Origin: Novibacillus thermophilus
Lineage (GTDB): Bacteria > Bacillota > Bacilli > Thermoactinomycetales > Novibacillaceae
Reading direction: 5' to 3'
DNA length: 64,000 nt
Assembly: GCF_002005165.1 (NCBI RefSeq)
Contig: NZ_CP019699.1
Coordinates: 2,666,001 to 2,730,000, forward strand
Part shown: one piece after another, positions 9,011 to 19,367 of the stretch
Position numbering within the stretch: position 1 is the first letter of the stretch
Layout of the letters: each line of letters begins with the position of its first letter
Notes under the pieces: model-generated
Seen by the model: the letters and a program-made list of their open reading frames with translations, nothing else
Told to the model about the DNA's origin: nothing
Database searches by the model: none
Program-made: the position numbers and the translations under genes

Positions 9011-10558
9011 ATGGTCACACCTTACCGTCATGAACCGTTTACCGACTTTACAGTGGAAGAGAACCGTGCGGCGTTCCAAGCCGCCCTGAAGCAAGTGGAA
9101 GCCGAACTGGGCCAACATCACGATCTCCTCGTCGGCGGGGAACGCATCAAAACCGACGAGACCATCGTCTCCATCAACCCCGCGAACAAAGAACAAGTCG
9201 TCGGCACCGTCTCCAAAGCGAACCGGGACATCGCCGAAAAAGCGATCAACGCTGCCGACGAAGCGTTTGAACAGTGGCGCAAGTGGGATCCGGAAGCCCG
9301 GGCCGGCCTCTTGTTCCGCGCCGCGGCCATCGTCCGCCGCCGGCGGCACGAATTTGCTGCGTACCTCGTCAAAGAAGCGGGCAAACCGTGGAAAGAAGCC
9401 GACGCCGATGTAGCCGAAGGGATCGACTTCATGGAGTACTACGGCCGGCAAATGATCGAACTGAAAGACGGCAAACCCGTGAACAGCCGCCCCATCGAAC
9501 ACAACCGCTACTTTTACCAGCCGATGGGGGTGACGGTTACCATCTCGCCGTGGAACTTTGCCTTCGCCATCATGTGCGGCACGACCGTGGCTCCCCTCGT
9601 CACCGGGAACACCGTCCTGCTGAAACCGGCGAGCGCCACCCCTGTTGTCGCCGCCAAATTCGTCGAAGTGCTGCAAGAAGCGGGCGTGCCGGACGGCGTC
9701 ATCAACTACATCCCGGGAAGCGGATCTGAAGTGGGCGACTTCCTCGTCGACCATCCGAAAACGAAACTGATCACCTTCACCGGGTCGCGGGACGTCGGGA
9801 TACGCATCTGGGAGCGGGCGGCGAAAGTCCACCCGGGGCAGACCCACCTAAAGCGCGTCATCGCCGAAATGGGGGGCAAAGACACCGTCGTCGTCGACCG
9901 TGACGCCGACCTCGACCTGGCGGCGAGAGAAATCATCGTCTCCGCCTTCGGCTTCTCCGGACAGAAGTGTTCCGCCGGTTCCCGGGCCGTCGTGCATCAA
10001 GACGTGTACGACGACGTGTTGGAGAAAGTCGTGCACCTGACGAACGACCTCACCGTCGGCGATCCGGCCTCCCCGGACACCTACATGGGACCGGTCATCG
10101 ACCAGGCCGCCTTTGACAAAATCATGGGCTACATCGAGATCGGCAAAACAGAAGGGAAACTGATGGCCGGCGGGACAGGAGACGACACGAAAGGGTACTT
10201 CATCCGGCCGACCGTCATCGCCGATGTGGACCCGGAAGCGCGCATCATGCAGGAAGAAATCTTCGGCCCCGTCGTCGCCTTCGGCAAAGCGCGGGACTTC
10301 GACCACGCCCTGGAGATCGCCAACAACACCGAATACGGATTGACGGGAGCCCTCATCACGAACAACCGGGCCCACATGGAGCGGGCAAGACACGACTTCC
10401 ACGTCGGCAACCTGTACTTCAACCGCAACTGCACCGGCGCCATCGTCGGGTACCAGCCGTTCGGCGGGTTCAAAATGTCGGGGACCGATTCCAAGGCGGG
10501 CGGACCGGATTACCTGCTCCTGCACATGCAGGCGAAGACCGTTTCGGAGATGTTTTAA
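9011..10558 (+). CDS. rocA: 1-pyrroline-5-carboxylate dehydrogenase
   Basis: 515 residues, the usual length for RocA. The ATG at 9011 has AGGAGG 8 nt upstream. Aldehyde dehydrogenase landmarks: [12 protein letters not shown], the NAD-binding FTGSRDVG, the catalytic glutamate in [11 protein letters not shown], and the catalytic cysteine in [12 protein letters not shown]. It oxidises pyrroline-5-carboxylate/glutamate semialdehyde to glutamate, the last step of arginine, ornithine and proline use. Base composition is clearly richer in G+C than the ABC genes before it. It is followed after 33 nt by rocD. Confidence 0.95.
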   Translation: MVTPYRHEPFTDFTVEENRAAFQAALKQVEAELGQHHDLLVGGERIKTDETIVSINPANKEQVVGTVSKANRDIAEKAINAADEAFEQWRKWDPEARAGLLFRAAAIVRRRRHEFAAYLVKEAGKPWKEADADVAEGIDFMEYYGRQMIELKDGKPVNSRPIEHNRYFYQPMGVTVTISPWNFAFAIMCGTTVAPLVTGNTVLLKPASATPVVAAKFVEVLQEAGVPDGVINYIPGSGSEVGDFLVDHPKTKLITFTGSRDVGIRIWERAAKVHPGQTHLKRVIAEMGGKDTVVVDRDADLDLAAREIIVSAFGFSGQKCSAGSRAVVHQDVYDDVLEKVVHLTNDLTVGDPASPDTYMGPVIDQAAFDKIMGYIEIGKTEGKLMAGGTGDDTKGYFIRPTVIADVDPEARIMQEEIFGPVVAFGKARDFDHALEIANNTEYGLTGALITNNRAHMERARHDFHVGNLYFNRNCTGAIVGYQPFGGFKMSGTDSKAGGPDYLLLHMQAKTVSEMF

Positions 10559-10591
10559 ACAATCGATACAGTGGAGATAGGAGGAAACGGA

Positions 10592-11783
10592 ATGACAGCC
10601 ACCAGTGAGATTATCGAAAAAACGTCACAATACGGCGCCAATAACTATTTGCCGCTTCCCATCGTCATTTCTAAGGCAGAAGGGGTTTGGGTGGAAGACC
10701 CGGAAGGGAACACCTATATCGATATGTTAAGCGCCTATTCGGCACTCAATCAAGGACACCGTCACCCGAAAATTATCCAGGCCCTCAAAGAACAGGCCGA
10801 TCGCGTCACACTGACGTCCCGGGCATTTCACAACGACCAACTCGGCCGATTCTACGAGAAAGTGTGTCAACTGACGGGAAAAAACATGGTGCTCCCGATG
10901 AATACCGGAGCGGAAGCGGTGGAGACAGCGGTCAAGGCTGCCCGGCGCTGGGCGTATAGAGTGAAAGGTGTGCCGGACGGAAAGGCCGAGATCATCGCCT
11001 GTGACGGAAACTTTCACGGCCGGACGATGACGGCAGTGTCACTTTCGTCGGAAGAAGAGTACAAAGACGGTTTCGGTCCGATGCTTCCCGGTATTAAACG
11101 TGTTCCTTACGGAGACATAGACGCGTTGAAAAACGCGATAACCGAGAACACGGCCGCTTTTCTCGTTGAACCGATCCAGGGAGAAGCAGGCATCGTCATT
11201 CCCCCGGAAGGTTACCTAAAAGAGGCGCTGGACGTGTGCAAACGACACAATGTGCTGTTGATGGCCGATGAGATTCAATCCGGTTTGGGACGGACCGGAA
11301 AGCGGTTTGCGTGTGATTGGGAAGGTGTTGTCCCCGACGTGTACATTTTAGGCAAAGCCCTCGGGGAGGCGTGATGCCGATCTCTGCCGTTGCGGCCAAT
11401 AAAGACATTCTCGGTGTATTCAATCCCGGATCGCACGGTTCGACATTCGGCGGGAACCCCTTGCCAGCGCGGTTGCCATCGCGGCACTGGACGTGCTCGA
11501 AGACGAACGGTTAGCGGAGCGCTCGCTGGAGTTAGGGTCGTACTTCAAAGAGAAACTGCAAGCAATTGACAACCCCACCATTAAGGAAGTGAGGGGAAGG
11601 GGACTGTTTATCGGGGTCGAACTTTACGAACCGGCCCGCCCGTACTGCGAGAAACTGAAAGAAGAAGGGCTGTTGTGCAAAGAAACACACGAAAACGTCA
11701 TTCGCTTTGCCCCTCCCCTCATTATTTCCAGGAACGATCTCGACTGGGCAATTGAGCGCATCTATCGGGTGTTGTTGAAATAA
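10592..11783 (+). pseudogene. rocD: ornithine aminotransferase with two frameshifts
   Basis: The product starts [20 protein letters not shown] and contains the PLP-enzyme motifs [22 protein letters not shown] and [13 protein letters not shown]. At about 11367 one G is missing (GKALGE instead of GKALGGG, right after the PLP lysine), giving an early stop at 11372-11374. The next frame continues [13 protein letters not shown] to GSTFGGNPL, and a second single base is missing at about 11463. The last part ([15 protein letters not shown] to the end) lies in the third frame. With both bases restored the protein would be about 397 residues, normal for RocD. Both losses are in or next to G runs, so sequencing error is a real alternative to gene decay. 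Confidence 0.85.
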
Positions 11784-11812
11784 GGTCGTCACGTCGTATT
11801 TTGAAACTTAAC

Positions 11813-11842
11813 GGGTATGACCATCGGTCATGCCTGTTTTTT
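11813..11842 (+). terminator. rho-independent terminator after rocD
   Basis: GGTATGACC and GGTCATGCC form a 9-bp stem with one G-U pair and a 3-nt loop, followed by TGTTTTTT. Confidence 0.8.
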
Positions 11843-11948
11843 GTGCCGGCAAGTGCTCACTTCGTTTTTGTAGTGTCCTTCATCATGGAACCGCTCGTAC
11901 GGTTATAATAGACGGGATGATGTTTCATAACGTTTTATGCACATTGAA

Positions 11949-11980
11949 TTGACATAAATTTAGACTAAGTATAATATCAA
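11949..11980 (+). promoter_or_regulatory. perR promoter with possible Per box
   Basis: TTGACA (11949-11954) is followed by TATAAT at 15-nt spacing or TAATAT at 17 nt. The AT-rich stretch TATAATATCAATTA overlapping the -10 partly resembles the PerR operator (TTATAATNATTATAA), which would allow self-repression of the perR-katA unit. Confidence 0.5.
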
Positions 11981-11996
11981 TTAAGGGGAAATCCTC

Positions 11997-12416
11997 ATGC
12001 GTTCCAAAGTTCACCTTACAACTCAGAGAAAAGCTGTATACGAAGTGATTCGGGAGTCGAACGATCATCCGACAGCGGCTACCATTATCGAGCGTCTCCG
12101 CGATCGGGGACACAACTTCGCCTATGGAACGATCTACAACTCCCTTCGCTATTTGACGGACGTTGGACTGATCCGAGAACTAAGAGTCGGCGATGCCGCC
12201 AGCCGCTATGACGCGAATGTGGAAGAACACCATCACATTATGTGTCACGTGTGCGGAAAAATAGACGAAGTGAATGTCACCTTGCCGGAAGAATGGCTCG
12301 ACGCCGTGGCCAAAGAAACGAACTACGTGGTGGACGCTCCCTTAACTTCGCATCAGGTTGTGTTGAAAGGAGTGTGTTCGAGCTGCCGTAACAGTGCGCG
12401 TGCCTGGTTTGTCTAA
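11997..12416 (+). CDS. perR: Fur-family peroxide regulator PerR
   Basis: 139 residues. The N-terminal winged helix (TTQRKAVYEVIRE, TIYNSLRYLTDVGLI) is followed by the metal site (SRYDANVEEHHHIMCHVCGK) and two zinc-binding CxxC pairs (CHVC and CSSC), as in structural-zinc Fur proteins. The catalase gene 25 nt downstream points to PerR rather than Fur or Zur. PerR senses peroxide by metal-catalysed histidine oxidation and represses katA and its own gene. Confidence 0.85.
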   Translation: MRSKVHLTTQRKAVYEVIRESNDHPTAATIIERLRDRGHNFAYGTIYNSLRYLTDVGLIRELRVGDAASRYDANVEEHHHIMCHVCGKIDEVNVTLPEEWLDAVAKETNYVVDAPLTSHQVVLKGVCSSCRNSARAWFV

Positions 12417-12441
12417 AAATTAAAAAAATGGGAGAGATTTT

Positions 12442-13893
12442 ATGGCTGACAGGAAAAAGTTGACGACGGCAACGGGAAATCCGGTGTCGGACAATCAAAA
12501 TTCAATGACGGCGGGATCCCGGGGTCCGACGCTGTTGCAAGACATTCACCTGATCGAGAAACTGGCCCACTTTGATCGCGAACGCATTCCGGAGCGCGTC
12601 GTCCATGCCAAAGGAGCCGGTGCTTTCGGTTATTTTGAAGTGACCCATGACGTGACGAAGTGGACAAAAGCGAAATTCCTCTCAGAAGTCGGTAAACGCA
12701 CGCCAATGCTTGCGCGCTTTTCCACGGTTGCCGGTGAAAAGGGCTCTGCCGACACGGAGCGGGACCCGCGCGGCTTTGCCCTCAAATTTTACACGGAAGA
12801 TGGCAACTACGATTTAGTTGGCAACAACACACCTGTTTTCTTCATTCGCGATGCGATTAAATTTCCTGACTTTATCCATACGCAGAAACGGAATCCGGCC
12901 ACTAACTTGAAAGATCCAAACGCGGCGTGGGACTTCTGGTCGCTGTCACCGGAATCACTGCACCAAGTGACGATTTTGTTCTCGGACCGCGGCATCCCGA
13001 AGTCGTATCGCCACATGAACGGGTACGGCAGTCACACCTTTAAGTGGACAAATGCCGATGGCGAGTCGGTGTGGATTAAATACCACTTTAAGACTGACCA
13101 AGGCATTCAAAACTTGACGCAAGAAGAAGCGACGCGCTTGGCAGGTGAAGACCCGGATTACGCTACGCGGGATCTGTATGAAGCGGTAGCACGAGGCGAC
13201 TACCCGTCCTGGACGATGTACGTGCAAATCATGCCGCTGGAAGAGGCGAAGACGTACCGCTTTGATCCGTTCGATGTGACGAAAGTGTGGCCACATAAAG
13301 ACTACCCGTTAATTCCTGTCGGCAAAATGGTCTTGAACCGCAACCCGGAAAACTATTTTGTCGACATTGAGCAAGCGGCGTTCTCTCCGGCCAAAATCGT
13401 TCCCGGTATCGGGTTCTCACCGGATAAAATGTTACAGGGGCGACTGTTCTCATACTCGGATACGCATCGATACCGGTTGGGCACCAATTACGAACTGCTC
13501 CCGCCCAACAGAGCGCGTAACGAAGTGAACAACTACCAGCGCGACGGCGCGATGCGCTTTGACGAAAACGGCGGCGGCTCAGTCAACTATGAACCGAACA
13601 GTTACAACGGGCCGGTTGAATCACCTGAAGACAAGCAAGATCCTTTTGAAGTTTCAGGAATGGCGGACAGTGTCTCGTACGATCGCGACGACCACTACAC
13701 CCAACCCGGGAACTTGTACCGCCTGATGAGTGAGGAAGAACGGGCCCGTTTGGTGGAAAACATCGTCAATCACATGCGCCCGGTGAAAGAAGACATTAAA
13801 TTGCGGCAGATTGAACACTTCCGCAAGGCCGATCCCGAATACGGTGCGCGCGTGGCGGAAGGCCTCGGGTTGACGGCCGCTATCGAAAAGTAA
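12442..13893 (+). CDS. katA: vegetative catalase
   Basis: 483 residues, the size of a small-subunit clade 3 haem catalase. The active-site histidine is in [15 protein letters not shown] (near residue 54), the asparagine in the [12 protein letters not shown] region, and the proximal haem tyrosine in [13 protein letters not shown] (near residue 336). It breaks down hydrogen peroxide in the cytoplasm. It lies directly behind perR and is probably cotranscribed with it, so it should be derepressed by peroxide. Confidence 0.96.
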   Translation: MADRKKLTTATGNPVSDNQNSMTAGSRGPTLLQDIHLIEKLAHFDRERIPERVVHAKGAGAFGYFEVTHDVTKWTKAKFLSEVGKRTPMLARFSTVAGEKGSADTERDPRGFALKFYTEDGNYDLVGNNTPVFFIRDAIKFPDFIHTQKRNPATNLKDPNAAWDFWSLSPESLHQVTILFSDRGIPKSYRHMNGYGSHTFKWTNADGESVWIKYHFKTDQGIQNLTQEEATRLAGEDPDYATRDLYEAVARGDYPSWTMYVQIMPLEEAKTYRFDPFDVTKVWPHKDYPLIPVGKMVLNRNPENYFVDIEQAAFSPAKIVPGIGFSPDKMLQGRLFSYSDTHRYRLGTNYELLPPNRARNEVNNYQRDGAMRFDENGGGSVNYEPNSYNGPVESPEDKQDPFEVSGMADSVSYDRDDHYTQPGNLYRLMSEEERARLVENIVNHMRPVKEDIKLRQIEHFRKADPEYGARVAEGLGLTAAIEK

Positions 13894-13912
13894 GAAAAAA
13901 TCCGGCAATTGG

Positions 13913-13945
13913 CGAACCCCTCTTCAGAGGGGTTCGTTTAGATTT
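13913..13945 (+). terminator. terminator after katA
   Basis: CGAACCCCTC pairs with GAGGGGTTCG over a 4-nt loop, with a T-rich tail. Confidence 0.88.
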
Positions 13946-14119
13946 TTGCAGTCAAAAGTGGTAAATTGTTGATAAGGGCTCCGTGCCACAAACACTGTTT
14001 TCCCGCAGCGTACAAGCTGACATATGGGGATGCCATCTACTGGCGGCATCTGCAGCGGAAATAATGAGTGTGCCACCCATTTTTTGAAAATTTAGTGTCA
14101 GGGAAAAGGAGTGAGCATC

Positions 14120-14449
14120 TTGGCGACAATCGAAGATTGGAACAAGCTCGACATTCGCGTCGGTGAAGTGTTGGACGTGAAAGACTTTCCGGAGGCGCGA
14201 AAGCCGGCATACCGCCTTTGGATCGACTTCGGCGAGGCACTAGGGGTCAAACAGTCGAGCGCCCAAATTACGGAACTGTATGACAAAGAAGATTTGCAAG
14301 GCCGACAGGTGATTGCGGTCGTGAATTTTCCACCGCTTCGCATCGCGGGATTCAAATCAGAAGTGTTGGTGCTCGGGGTTTACGCCAAAGAGGGAGTCGT
14401 CTTGCTCCAACCGGACCGGAACGTGCGCAAAGGGGACAAAATTGGATAA
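14120..14449 (+). CDS. csaA: tRNA-binding/chaperone-like protein CsaA
   Basis: 109 residues made almost entirely of one tRNA-binding OB domain (WNKLDIRVGEVLDVKDFPEA, RKPAYRLWIDFG, QVIAVVNFPPLRIAGFKSEV). The length and the opening ATIEDWNKLDIRVG match CsaA of B. subtilis. The TTG at 14120 is chosen because AAGGAG then lies 9 nt upstream; the GTG at 14111 would touch the Shine-Dalgarno. The 170 bases before it hold only a weak hairpin (GATGCC/GGCATC near 14031) and no other gene. Confidence 0.9.
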   Translation: MATIEDWNKLDIRVGEVLDVKDFPEARKPAYRLWIDFGEALGVKQSSAQITELYDKEDLQGRQVIAVVNFPPLRIAGFKSEVLVLGVYAKEGVVLLQPDRNVRKGDKIG

Positions 14450-14479
14450 AACGGTGCGGTCAGCTGATTACGATGTCCG

Positions 14480-15436
14480 TTACAGTTTTCGAAGCTTAAC
14501 CCCTTGAATGAAATGGTTCGGACCCTTTTCTAAAATGAGGTGAGCGCGCCATTTAGTCGGTAGTATGTTACGCCTCAAATTCCGTCCGTTTATTTCACGC
14601 CAAATGCCCATCGCTGTTTCCTCTGCTTCCTCTTCTGACAAATCGGCATAGCGGTGAAAATAGGAAGCAGGGTTGCTGAACGCTGTCCGCTGTAACACTT
14701 TGAACCTTTCCACATACCAGCGGGCGATGTCTTCCTCCTTGGCGTCCACATAAATAGAAAAATCGAAAAAGTCCGATACGAAAAGCTGTGGGATGTAGCG
14801 GCCGTTTCGTTGTTCGGATTCTCCCGTTTGCAGTACGTTCAGCCCTTCGACGATGACGATGTCCGGCTGGCGGATGACTTGAACTTCATTGGGCAGAATG
14901 TCATACGCCAGGTGGGAGTAAACGGGAGCGGTCACTTCTGGCTGGCCCGACTTCACGTCGTACAAAAATTGCAGCAGGCGTCGAATGTCGTAACTTTCTG
15001 GAAACCCTTTGCGCTTCATTAAACCGCGTTCTTCCAAAATCCGGTTCGGGTATAAAAACCCGTCTGTCGTGACGAGGTCGACTTTAGGGTGGTTGGGCCA
15101 GCGAGACAACAACGTTTGCAGAATGCGGGCGGTCGTGCTTTTGCCGACCGCTACACTTCCGGCAATACCAATGATGTAAGGGACTTTCTCGTTAGGGTGC
15201 CCTAAAAAAGTTTTCGTCGCCCTGTACGCATCTTGGCTGCTGGCAACGTATAGATTGAGTAGCCTGGAGAGGGGCAAGTAGATTTCCGATACTTCTTCTA
15301 GTGAAATTTTCTCGTTAATTCCTCGCAATTTGACCAGTTCTTCCTCTGTTAGCGGGAGAGGCGTCGAATTGCGCAGTTGGCGCCACTCTTCCCGCGTAAA
15401 AGACAAGTATGGGGACAGGTGTTCACTGTGTGCCAT
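14480..15436 (-). CDS. coaA: type I pantothenate kinase
   Basis: 318 residues, normal for CoaA. The P-loop [11 protein letters not shown] is near residue 105, followed by [10 protein letters not shown] and the lid region [16 protein letters not shown], all diagnostic of the bacterial PanK-I fold. It phosphorylates pantothenate, the first step of coenzyme A synthesis. The start MAHSEHL at 15436 is chosen because AGGAG lies 7 nt upstream; an in-frame upstream extension to 15565 has no such support and is AT-rich. Confidence 0.94.
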   Translation of the reverse strand: MAHSEHLSPYLSFTREEWRQLRNSTPLPLTEEELVKLRGINEKISLEEVSEIYLPLSRLLNLYVASSQDAYRATKTFLGHPNEKVPYIIGIAGSVAVGKSTTARILQTLLSRWPNHPKVDLVTTDGFLYPNRILEERGLMKRKGFPESYDIRRLLQFLYDVKSGQPEVTAPVYSHLAYDILPNEVQVIRQPDIVIVEGLNVLQTGESEQRNGRYIPQLFVSDFFDFSIYVDAKEEDIARWYVERFKVLQRTAFSNPASYFHRYADLSEEEAEETAMGIWREINGRNLRRNILPTKWRAHLILEKGPNHFIQGVKLRKL

Positions 15437-15565
15437 CTCCGGGTCTCCTGTGTGTGAAATGGAGTCAATACTTTTCTTATTTTGACAAAAATCTCTTCTC
15501 TTTTCAATAAAAAATGACCCTGTACATGAAGGGGGTTGGACGAACAAAGGAGAGTGGATTATCAT

Positions 15566-15586
15566 TATACCTGACGTGTCAGTATA
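15566..15586. promoter_or_regulatory. short inverted repeat, possible operator of the MFS exporter
   Basis: CTGAC-GT-GTCAG (15571-15582) is a perfect 5+5 repeat flanked on both sides by TATA. It lies 20 nt before the exporter start, where TetR/MarR-type repressors often bind. No regulator gene is adjacent. Confidence 0.35.
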
Positions 15587-15601
15587 GAGGGAGTGGACCG
15601 T

Positions 15602-17158
15602 GTGGAAGACCTTGAGATAAAAAAGAAAATCACAATCATGGTGGCCGTTATGGCTTCAGTGTTGTTCGTCGCCTTGAATCAGACGATTGTCGGAACGGCG
15701 TTGCCGATGATCGTCGCAGACATAGGCGGCATTCACTATTTTAACTGGGTGTTTACGGCGTTTATGCTGGCTTCCAGTGTGACGGCAATACTCGTGGGGA
15801 AACTGTCTGACATCTATGGGAGAAAGCCGTTTATACTGGCTGGTCTCGCTATCTTTACCATCGGCTCTCTTTTGAACGGGACGTCGGACACTATCTTCCA
15901 GTTAATCGCGTACCGCACCGTTCAAGGGTTTGGGGGTGGCATGATTATGTCCACGGCCTTTACGGCAGTGGGGGATTTGTTTCCGCCCCGGGAGCGCGGA
16001 CGCTGGCAAGGGCTGATGGGGGCTTCTTTTGGCATTGCCAGCGTGTTCGGCCCGACGATGGGCGGTTACATTGTCGACCATTTCCAATGGCACTGGGTGT
16101 TTTGGATTTTTCTCCCTTTCGGAGTCGTCGCCTTTTTCCTCATTTGGCGCTTGTTTCCTCAGACGGCTCAAAGCGGAAAAGAACCGATCGATTTTGCGGG
16201 AGCGGTCTTAATCGCCGGCACGATCATTCCACTGCTGTTGGCTTTCTCTTGGGCGGGTACCGACTATGCGTGGACGTCGCCTCAAATTGTCGGTTTGTTT
16301 GCCATTTCTGCCATGATGCTCGTGTTCTTTATATGGGTTGAAGGTAGAGCCACTAGCCCGATATTGCCTCTCCACTTGTTTCGAAACAGTGTGTTTACGA
16401 TTTCCAACGCTGTCGGGTTTATGATGGGATTGGGGATGTTTGGCACGATTATGTACATGCCTTTCTTCATCCAAGGCGTGATGGGTGTTTCCGCCACCCA
16501 AACCGGCTTTATCATGATGGCGATGACGCTGAGCAACGTGACGGGAAGTGCCATCAGCGGGCACATCATGACGGCGACGGGAAGATACAAACGTCTGGCG
16601 CTGGCCGGCCTACTGGTCATGTTCGGCGGGCTCGGAGCTGCTGCCTGCTTGCACGTCGATGTGGCCACGTGGATGGTCGTCGTGAACATGGTAGTTTTCG
16701 GGTTTGGGTTGGGAACGTGCTTCCCGATTTTCACGCTGACGGTACAAAACGCGGTTCAACACCGCTTGCTCGGAGTCGCCACGTCTTCGGCACAGTTGTT
16801 TCGTCAGATGGGGGGGACGGTAGGTGTCGCGATTTTAGGGACGATCATGAACGGACTGATGGGGCAAAAATTGCACGAAATAACTCGCTTAACGGAACAA
16901 CTCCCGGAGAGGGTAGAGGATCAAATCGGTGAATTGACGAACCCTCAAGTGTTGATGGACCACGAGCGACTAGCCCGAATCCAGCAGAGCATACCGGAAC
17001 AGACTCAAGGTGTTTTTACCCAGTTGATCGGTGAGTTGCGTGATGCCCTCGGTTACGCGTTGAACGGTGCGTTTCTTGCGGCGGCGTGCGTCTTGTTCGT
17101 GGCGTTTATCTTGACCTTATTTTTAAAAGAGTTGGAACTGAAAACGACGAATAAGTGA
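15602..17158 (+). CDS. DHA2-family MFS multidrug exporter
   Basis: 518 residues with about 14 hydrophobic segments, as in EmrB/QacA/LmrB drug:H+ antiporters. Motif [17 protein letters not shown] is near residue 75, motif C-like [20 protein letters not shown] near residue 155, and a basic C-terminus closes the protein ([12 protein letters not shown]). GTG 15602 is preferred over GTG 15593 since AGAGGGAG is then 9 nt away. It is divergent from coaA. An imperfect GAGAGC/GCTCTC repeat after the stop lacks a T run. Confidence 0.9.
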   Translation: MEDLEIKKKITIMVAVMASVLFVALNQTIVGTALPMIVADIGGIHYFNWVFTAFMLASSVTAILVGKLSDIYGRKPFILAGLAIFTIGSLLNGTSDTIFQLIAYRTVQGFGGGMIMSTAFTAVGDLFPPRERGRWQGLMGASFGIASVFGPTMGGYIVDHFQWHWVFWIFLPFGVVAFFLIWRLFPQTAQSGKEPIDFAGAVLIAGTIIPLLLAFSWAGTDYAWTSPQIVGLFAISAMMLVFFIWVEGRATSPILPLHLFRNSVFTISNAVGFMMGLGMFGTIMYMPFFIQGVMGVSATQTGFIMMAMTLSNVTGSAISGHIMTATGRYKRLALAGLLVMFGGLGAAACLHVDVATWMVVVNMVVFGFGLGTCFPIFTLTVQNAVQHRLLGVATSSAQLFRQMGGTVGVAILGTIMNGLMGQKLHEITRLTEQLPERVEDQIGELTNPQVLMDHERLARIQQSIPEQTQGVFTQLIGELRDALGYALNGAFLAAACVLFVAFILTLFLKELELKTTNK

Positions 17159-17302
17159 GAGCGCTCGCTATGTCGCGGCAAGCTCTCCATTCACTTCGCC
17201 TTCTGATTGATTGGGGAAAATTGTATTTTATTATATGTTGCGAAAAATGTGTTATTATAGAATTGTAACCGGATACAAACTAAAAGAGGGAGGAAATGAA
17301 CT

Positions 17303-19003
17303 GTGAGTCCTTGGATGACAGCGTTGGGAGCGCTTATTTTATTTTTCATGGGCTACCGTTTTTATTCGAAGTTTTTGGCAGAGAAGATTTACCAACTGGA
17401 TCCGAACTTTCGCACGCCAGCCTACGAGTTTCGGGACGGGGTGGACTATTTGCCGACGAACAAATTCGTCTTGTGGGGACACCATTTCAGTTCCGTCGCC
17501 GGAGCCGCCCCCATTACCGGACCGGCCATCGCCATGATCTGGGGGTGGGGACCGGCTTTACTGTGGGTGGTCCTCGGCACAATCTTTTTTGCCGGCATGC
17601 ACGACTTCGGCACACTGTGGGCATCAGTACGCAACAAAGGGCGGTCGATCGGCGTTATTACGAACGCTGTCATCGGTACGCGGGCAAAGGGGCTATTTCT
17701 GCTCATCATTTTCTTTTTGCTTCTTCTGGTGAACGCTGTCTTTGCCGTCGTCATTGCCGGCCTGTTTACGTCGTACCCGGAAAGCGTATTGCCGTACTGG
17801 CTGCAAATACCGGTTGCCGTGACGATCGGATTTCTGGTGTACAAGAGAGGGATAGGGTTATTCTGGCCTTCTATCATCGGACTGCTCTTGTTATTCACCT
17901 TTATTTTTATCGGAACTGGGCTCCCCTTGGCTCTGCCGGAGACGATCGCCGGCTTGCCTTCGTCAGCGTGGTGGGTGATCGTCATGCTCCTGTACGGAGC
18001 CATTGCCTCTCGGCTCCCGGTTTGGACCTTGTTGCAACCGCGCGACTACATCAATTCCCACTTGCTGTTTCTAGGGCTGATCGTCATTTACATCGGGTTG
18101 TTTGTAGGGCGGCCGGACTTTGTCGCGCCGGTCTTTAACACAAACGTACCCGAAGACACACCGCCTTTATTGCCTCTGTTGTTCGTTACCATTGCCTGTG
18201 GCGCCATTTCCGGCTTCCACGGGCTGGTCAGTTCCGGCACATCGTCCAAGCAGCTGGACAGGGAAACGGACGCGAGGTTTGTCGGGTATTTCGGAGCGAT
18301 CGGTGAAGGGATGCTGGCCGTCGCTTCCGTCATGGCGACAGCTGCCGGCTTTGCCACGTTTGAAGCGTGGAGCGAACATTACGCCACGTGGGCTTCTGCC
18401 AGCGGCGGCGGAACGCCGGCGTTCGTATTAGGCGCCGGCAATTTGATTAGCAACCTCGGCATTCCCGCGGTCATCGGAACGACGTTTATTTCCATCATGG
18501 TCGTCGCGTTTGCGGCGACGACGCTGGATACGTCAATGCGCTTGCAGCGCTTTATTTTGTCGGAGATCGGGGAGCAGTACAACGTTCCGTTTTTGAAAAA
18601 CATGAACTTTTCCACCGTTCTCGTGTTTCTCACGTGCGTCGCGTTAGCGTTTCTGGCGGACCCGTCCAATCCAGGGTCAGGCGGGATGGTGCTATGGCCC
18701 CTGTTCGGAACGACGAACCAGTTGACGGCAGGATTGTCGTTAATCGTGTTGGCTTTATTGCTGTGGCGCATGGGGCGACCTGTCGTTTACGTCGTCATCC
18801 CCCTTGTGTTTGTGGTCACGATGACGACGGCGAGCATGGTCTACAACATTATGAGTTACGTCCAGCAAGGAAACATTTTGTTAGTCGTCGTCGGCACGTT
18901 GGTTTTGGCGTTAAACGTCTGGCTCATATTGGAAGGAATGTTAGCGGCAAGGCGTGAAAGCAACCGACCGGACATTCCTTCCGGCCCACCCCACACCAGA
19001 TAA
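17303..19003 (+). CDS. cstA: carbon starvation protein CstA family transporter
   Basis: 566 residues with about 16 hydrophobic segments. The family signature is clear: PTNKFVLWGHHFSSVAGAAP, GPAIAMIWGWGPALLWVVLG, HDFGTLW and GFHGLVSSGTSSKQL. The GTG start at 17303 follows GGGAGGAAATGAAC. The length is that of the shorter Gram-positive form. Family members take up pyruvate or peptides in starvation. AT-rich DNA at 17215-17275 probably carries the promoter, but no clean -35/-10 pair is visible. Confidence 0.9.
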   Translation: MSPWMTALGALILFFMGYRFYSKFLAEKIYQLDPNFRTPAYEFRDGVDYLPTNKFVLWGHHFSSVAGAAPITGPAIAMIWGWGPALLWVVLGTIFFAGMHDFGTLWASVRNKGRSIGVITNAVIGTRAKGLFLLIIFFLLLLVNAVFAVVIAGLFTSYPESVLPYWLQIPVAVTIGFLVYKRGIGLFWPSIIGLLLLFTFIFIGTGLPLALPETIAGLPSSAWWVIVMLLYGAIASRLPVWTLLQPRDYINSHLLFLGLIVIYIGLFVGRPDFVAPVFNTNVPEDTPPLLPLLFVTIACGAISGFHGLVSSGTSSKQLDRETDARFVGYFGAIGEGMLAVASVMATAAGFATFEAWSEHYATWASASGGGTPAFVLGAGNLISNLGIPAVIGTTFISIMVVAFAATTLDTSMRLQRFILSEIGEQYNVPFLKNMNFSTVLVFLTCVALAFLADPSNPGSGGMVLWPLFGTTNQLTAGLSLIVLALLLWRMGRPVVYVVIPLVFVVTMTTASMVYNIMSYVQQGNILLVVVGTLVLALNVWLILEGMLAARRESNRPDIPSGPPHTR

Positions 19004-19094
19004 AGGGTAGGCACTTTACACCTCCATCGTGATGAGAAAAAAGCAGGCATTGGGCTCAAAAGGAGCGTCAATTCGCGGAAAGGAGACGGCTACT

Positions 19095-19367
19095 TTGGAC
19101 AGAGGACAGGGACAACGCTTTTGGCAGAAATTCAAACAGTTTTACGAGGAAATGTACTTCGTTCCGTACCGGCAGACGATGAAGCGGGACATTCAACAGG
19201 AGGAAGACGTCTTCAAGTTAATGGCACTGTCAGAAATGCTCGGCATCCCCAATCCCGTCTCATTTTACACGCTGGAATTGATGCCGTTTGTGCTCGAAGA
19301 CTTTCACGAGTGGCACAAGCGGATGGGGATGGAAAAATCGCCATTGGACGGATTTCGATGCTGTTAG
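19095..19367 (+). CDS. cory-CC-star family small protein
   Basis: About 90 residues: FWQKFKQFYEEMYFVPYRQT, then SEMLGIPNPVSFYTLELMPF, and the C-terminus HKRMGMEKSPLDGFRCC ending directly in Cys-Cys-stop, the feature that names this family. The TTG at 19095 has AGGAG 9 nt upstream; an in-frame GTG/ATG at 19029 has no Shine-Dalgarno. It overlaps the ArsA-like ATPase by 10 nt, and this pairing recurs in the family as I recall it. The biochemical role is unknown; the terminal cysteine pair suggests a metal, metalloid or thiol function. Confidence 0.65.
   Translation: MDRGQGQRFWQKFKQFYEEMYFVPYRQTMKRDIQQEEDVFKLMALSEMLGIPNPVSFYTLELMPFVLEDFHEWHKRMGMEKSPLDGFRCC

Noticed and set aside
11360..11470. 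Programmed frameshifting in rocD
   Set aside because: Two separate shifts in one enzyme gene with no slippery site plus structure, and no precedent in the family. Decay or base-call error is simpler.
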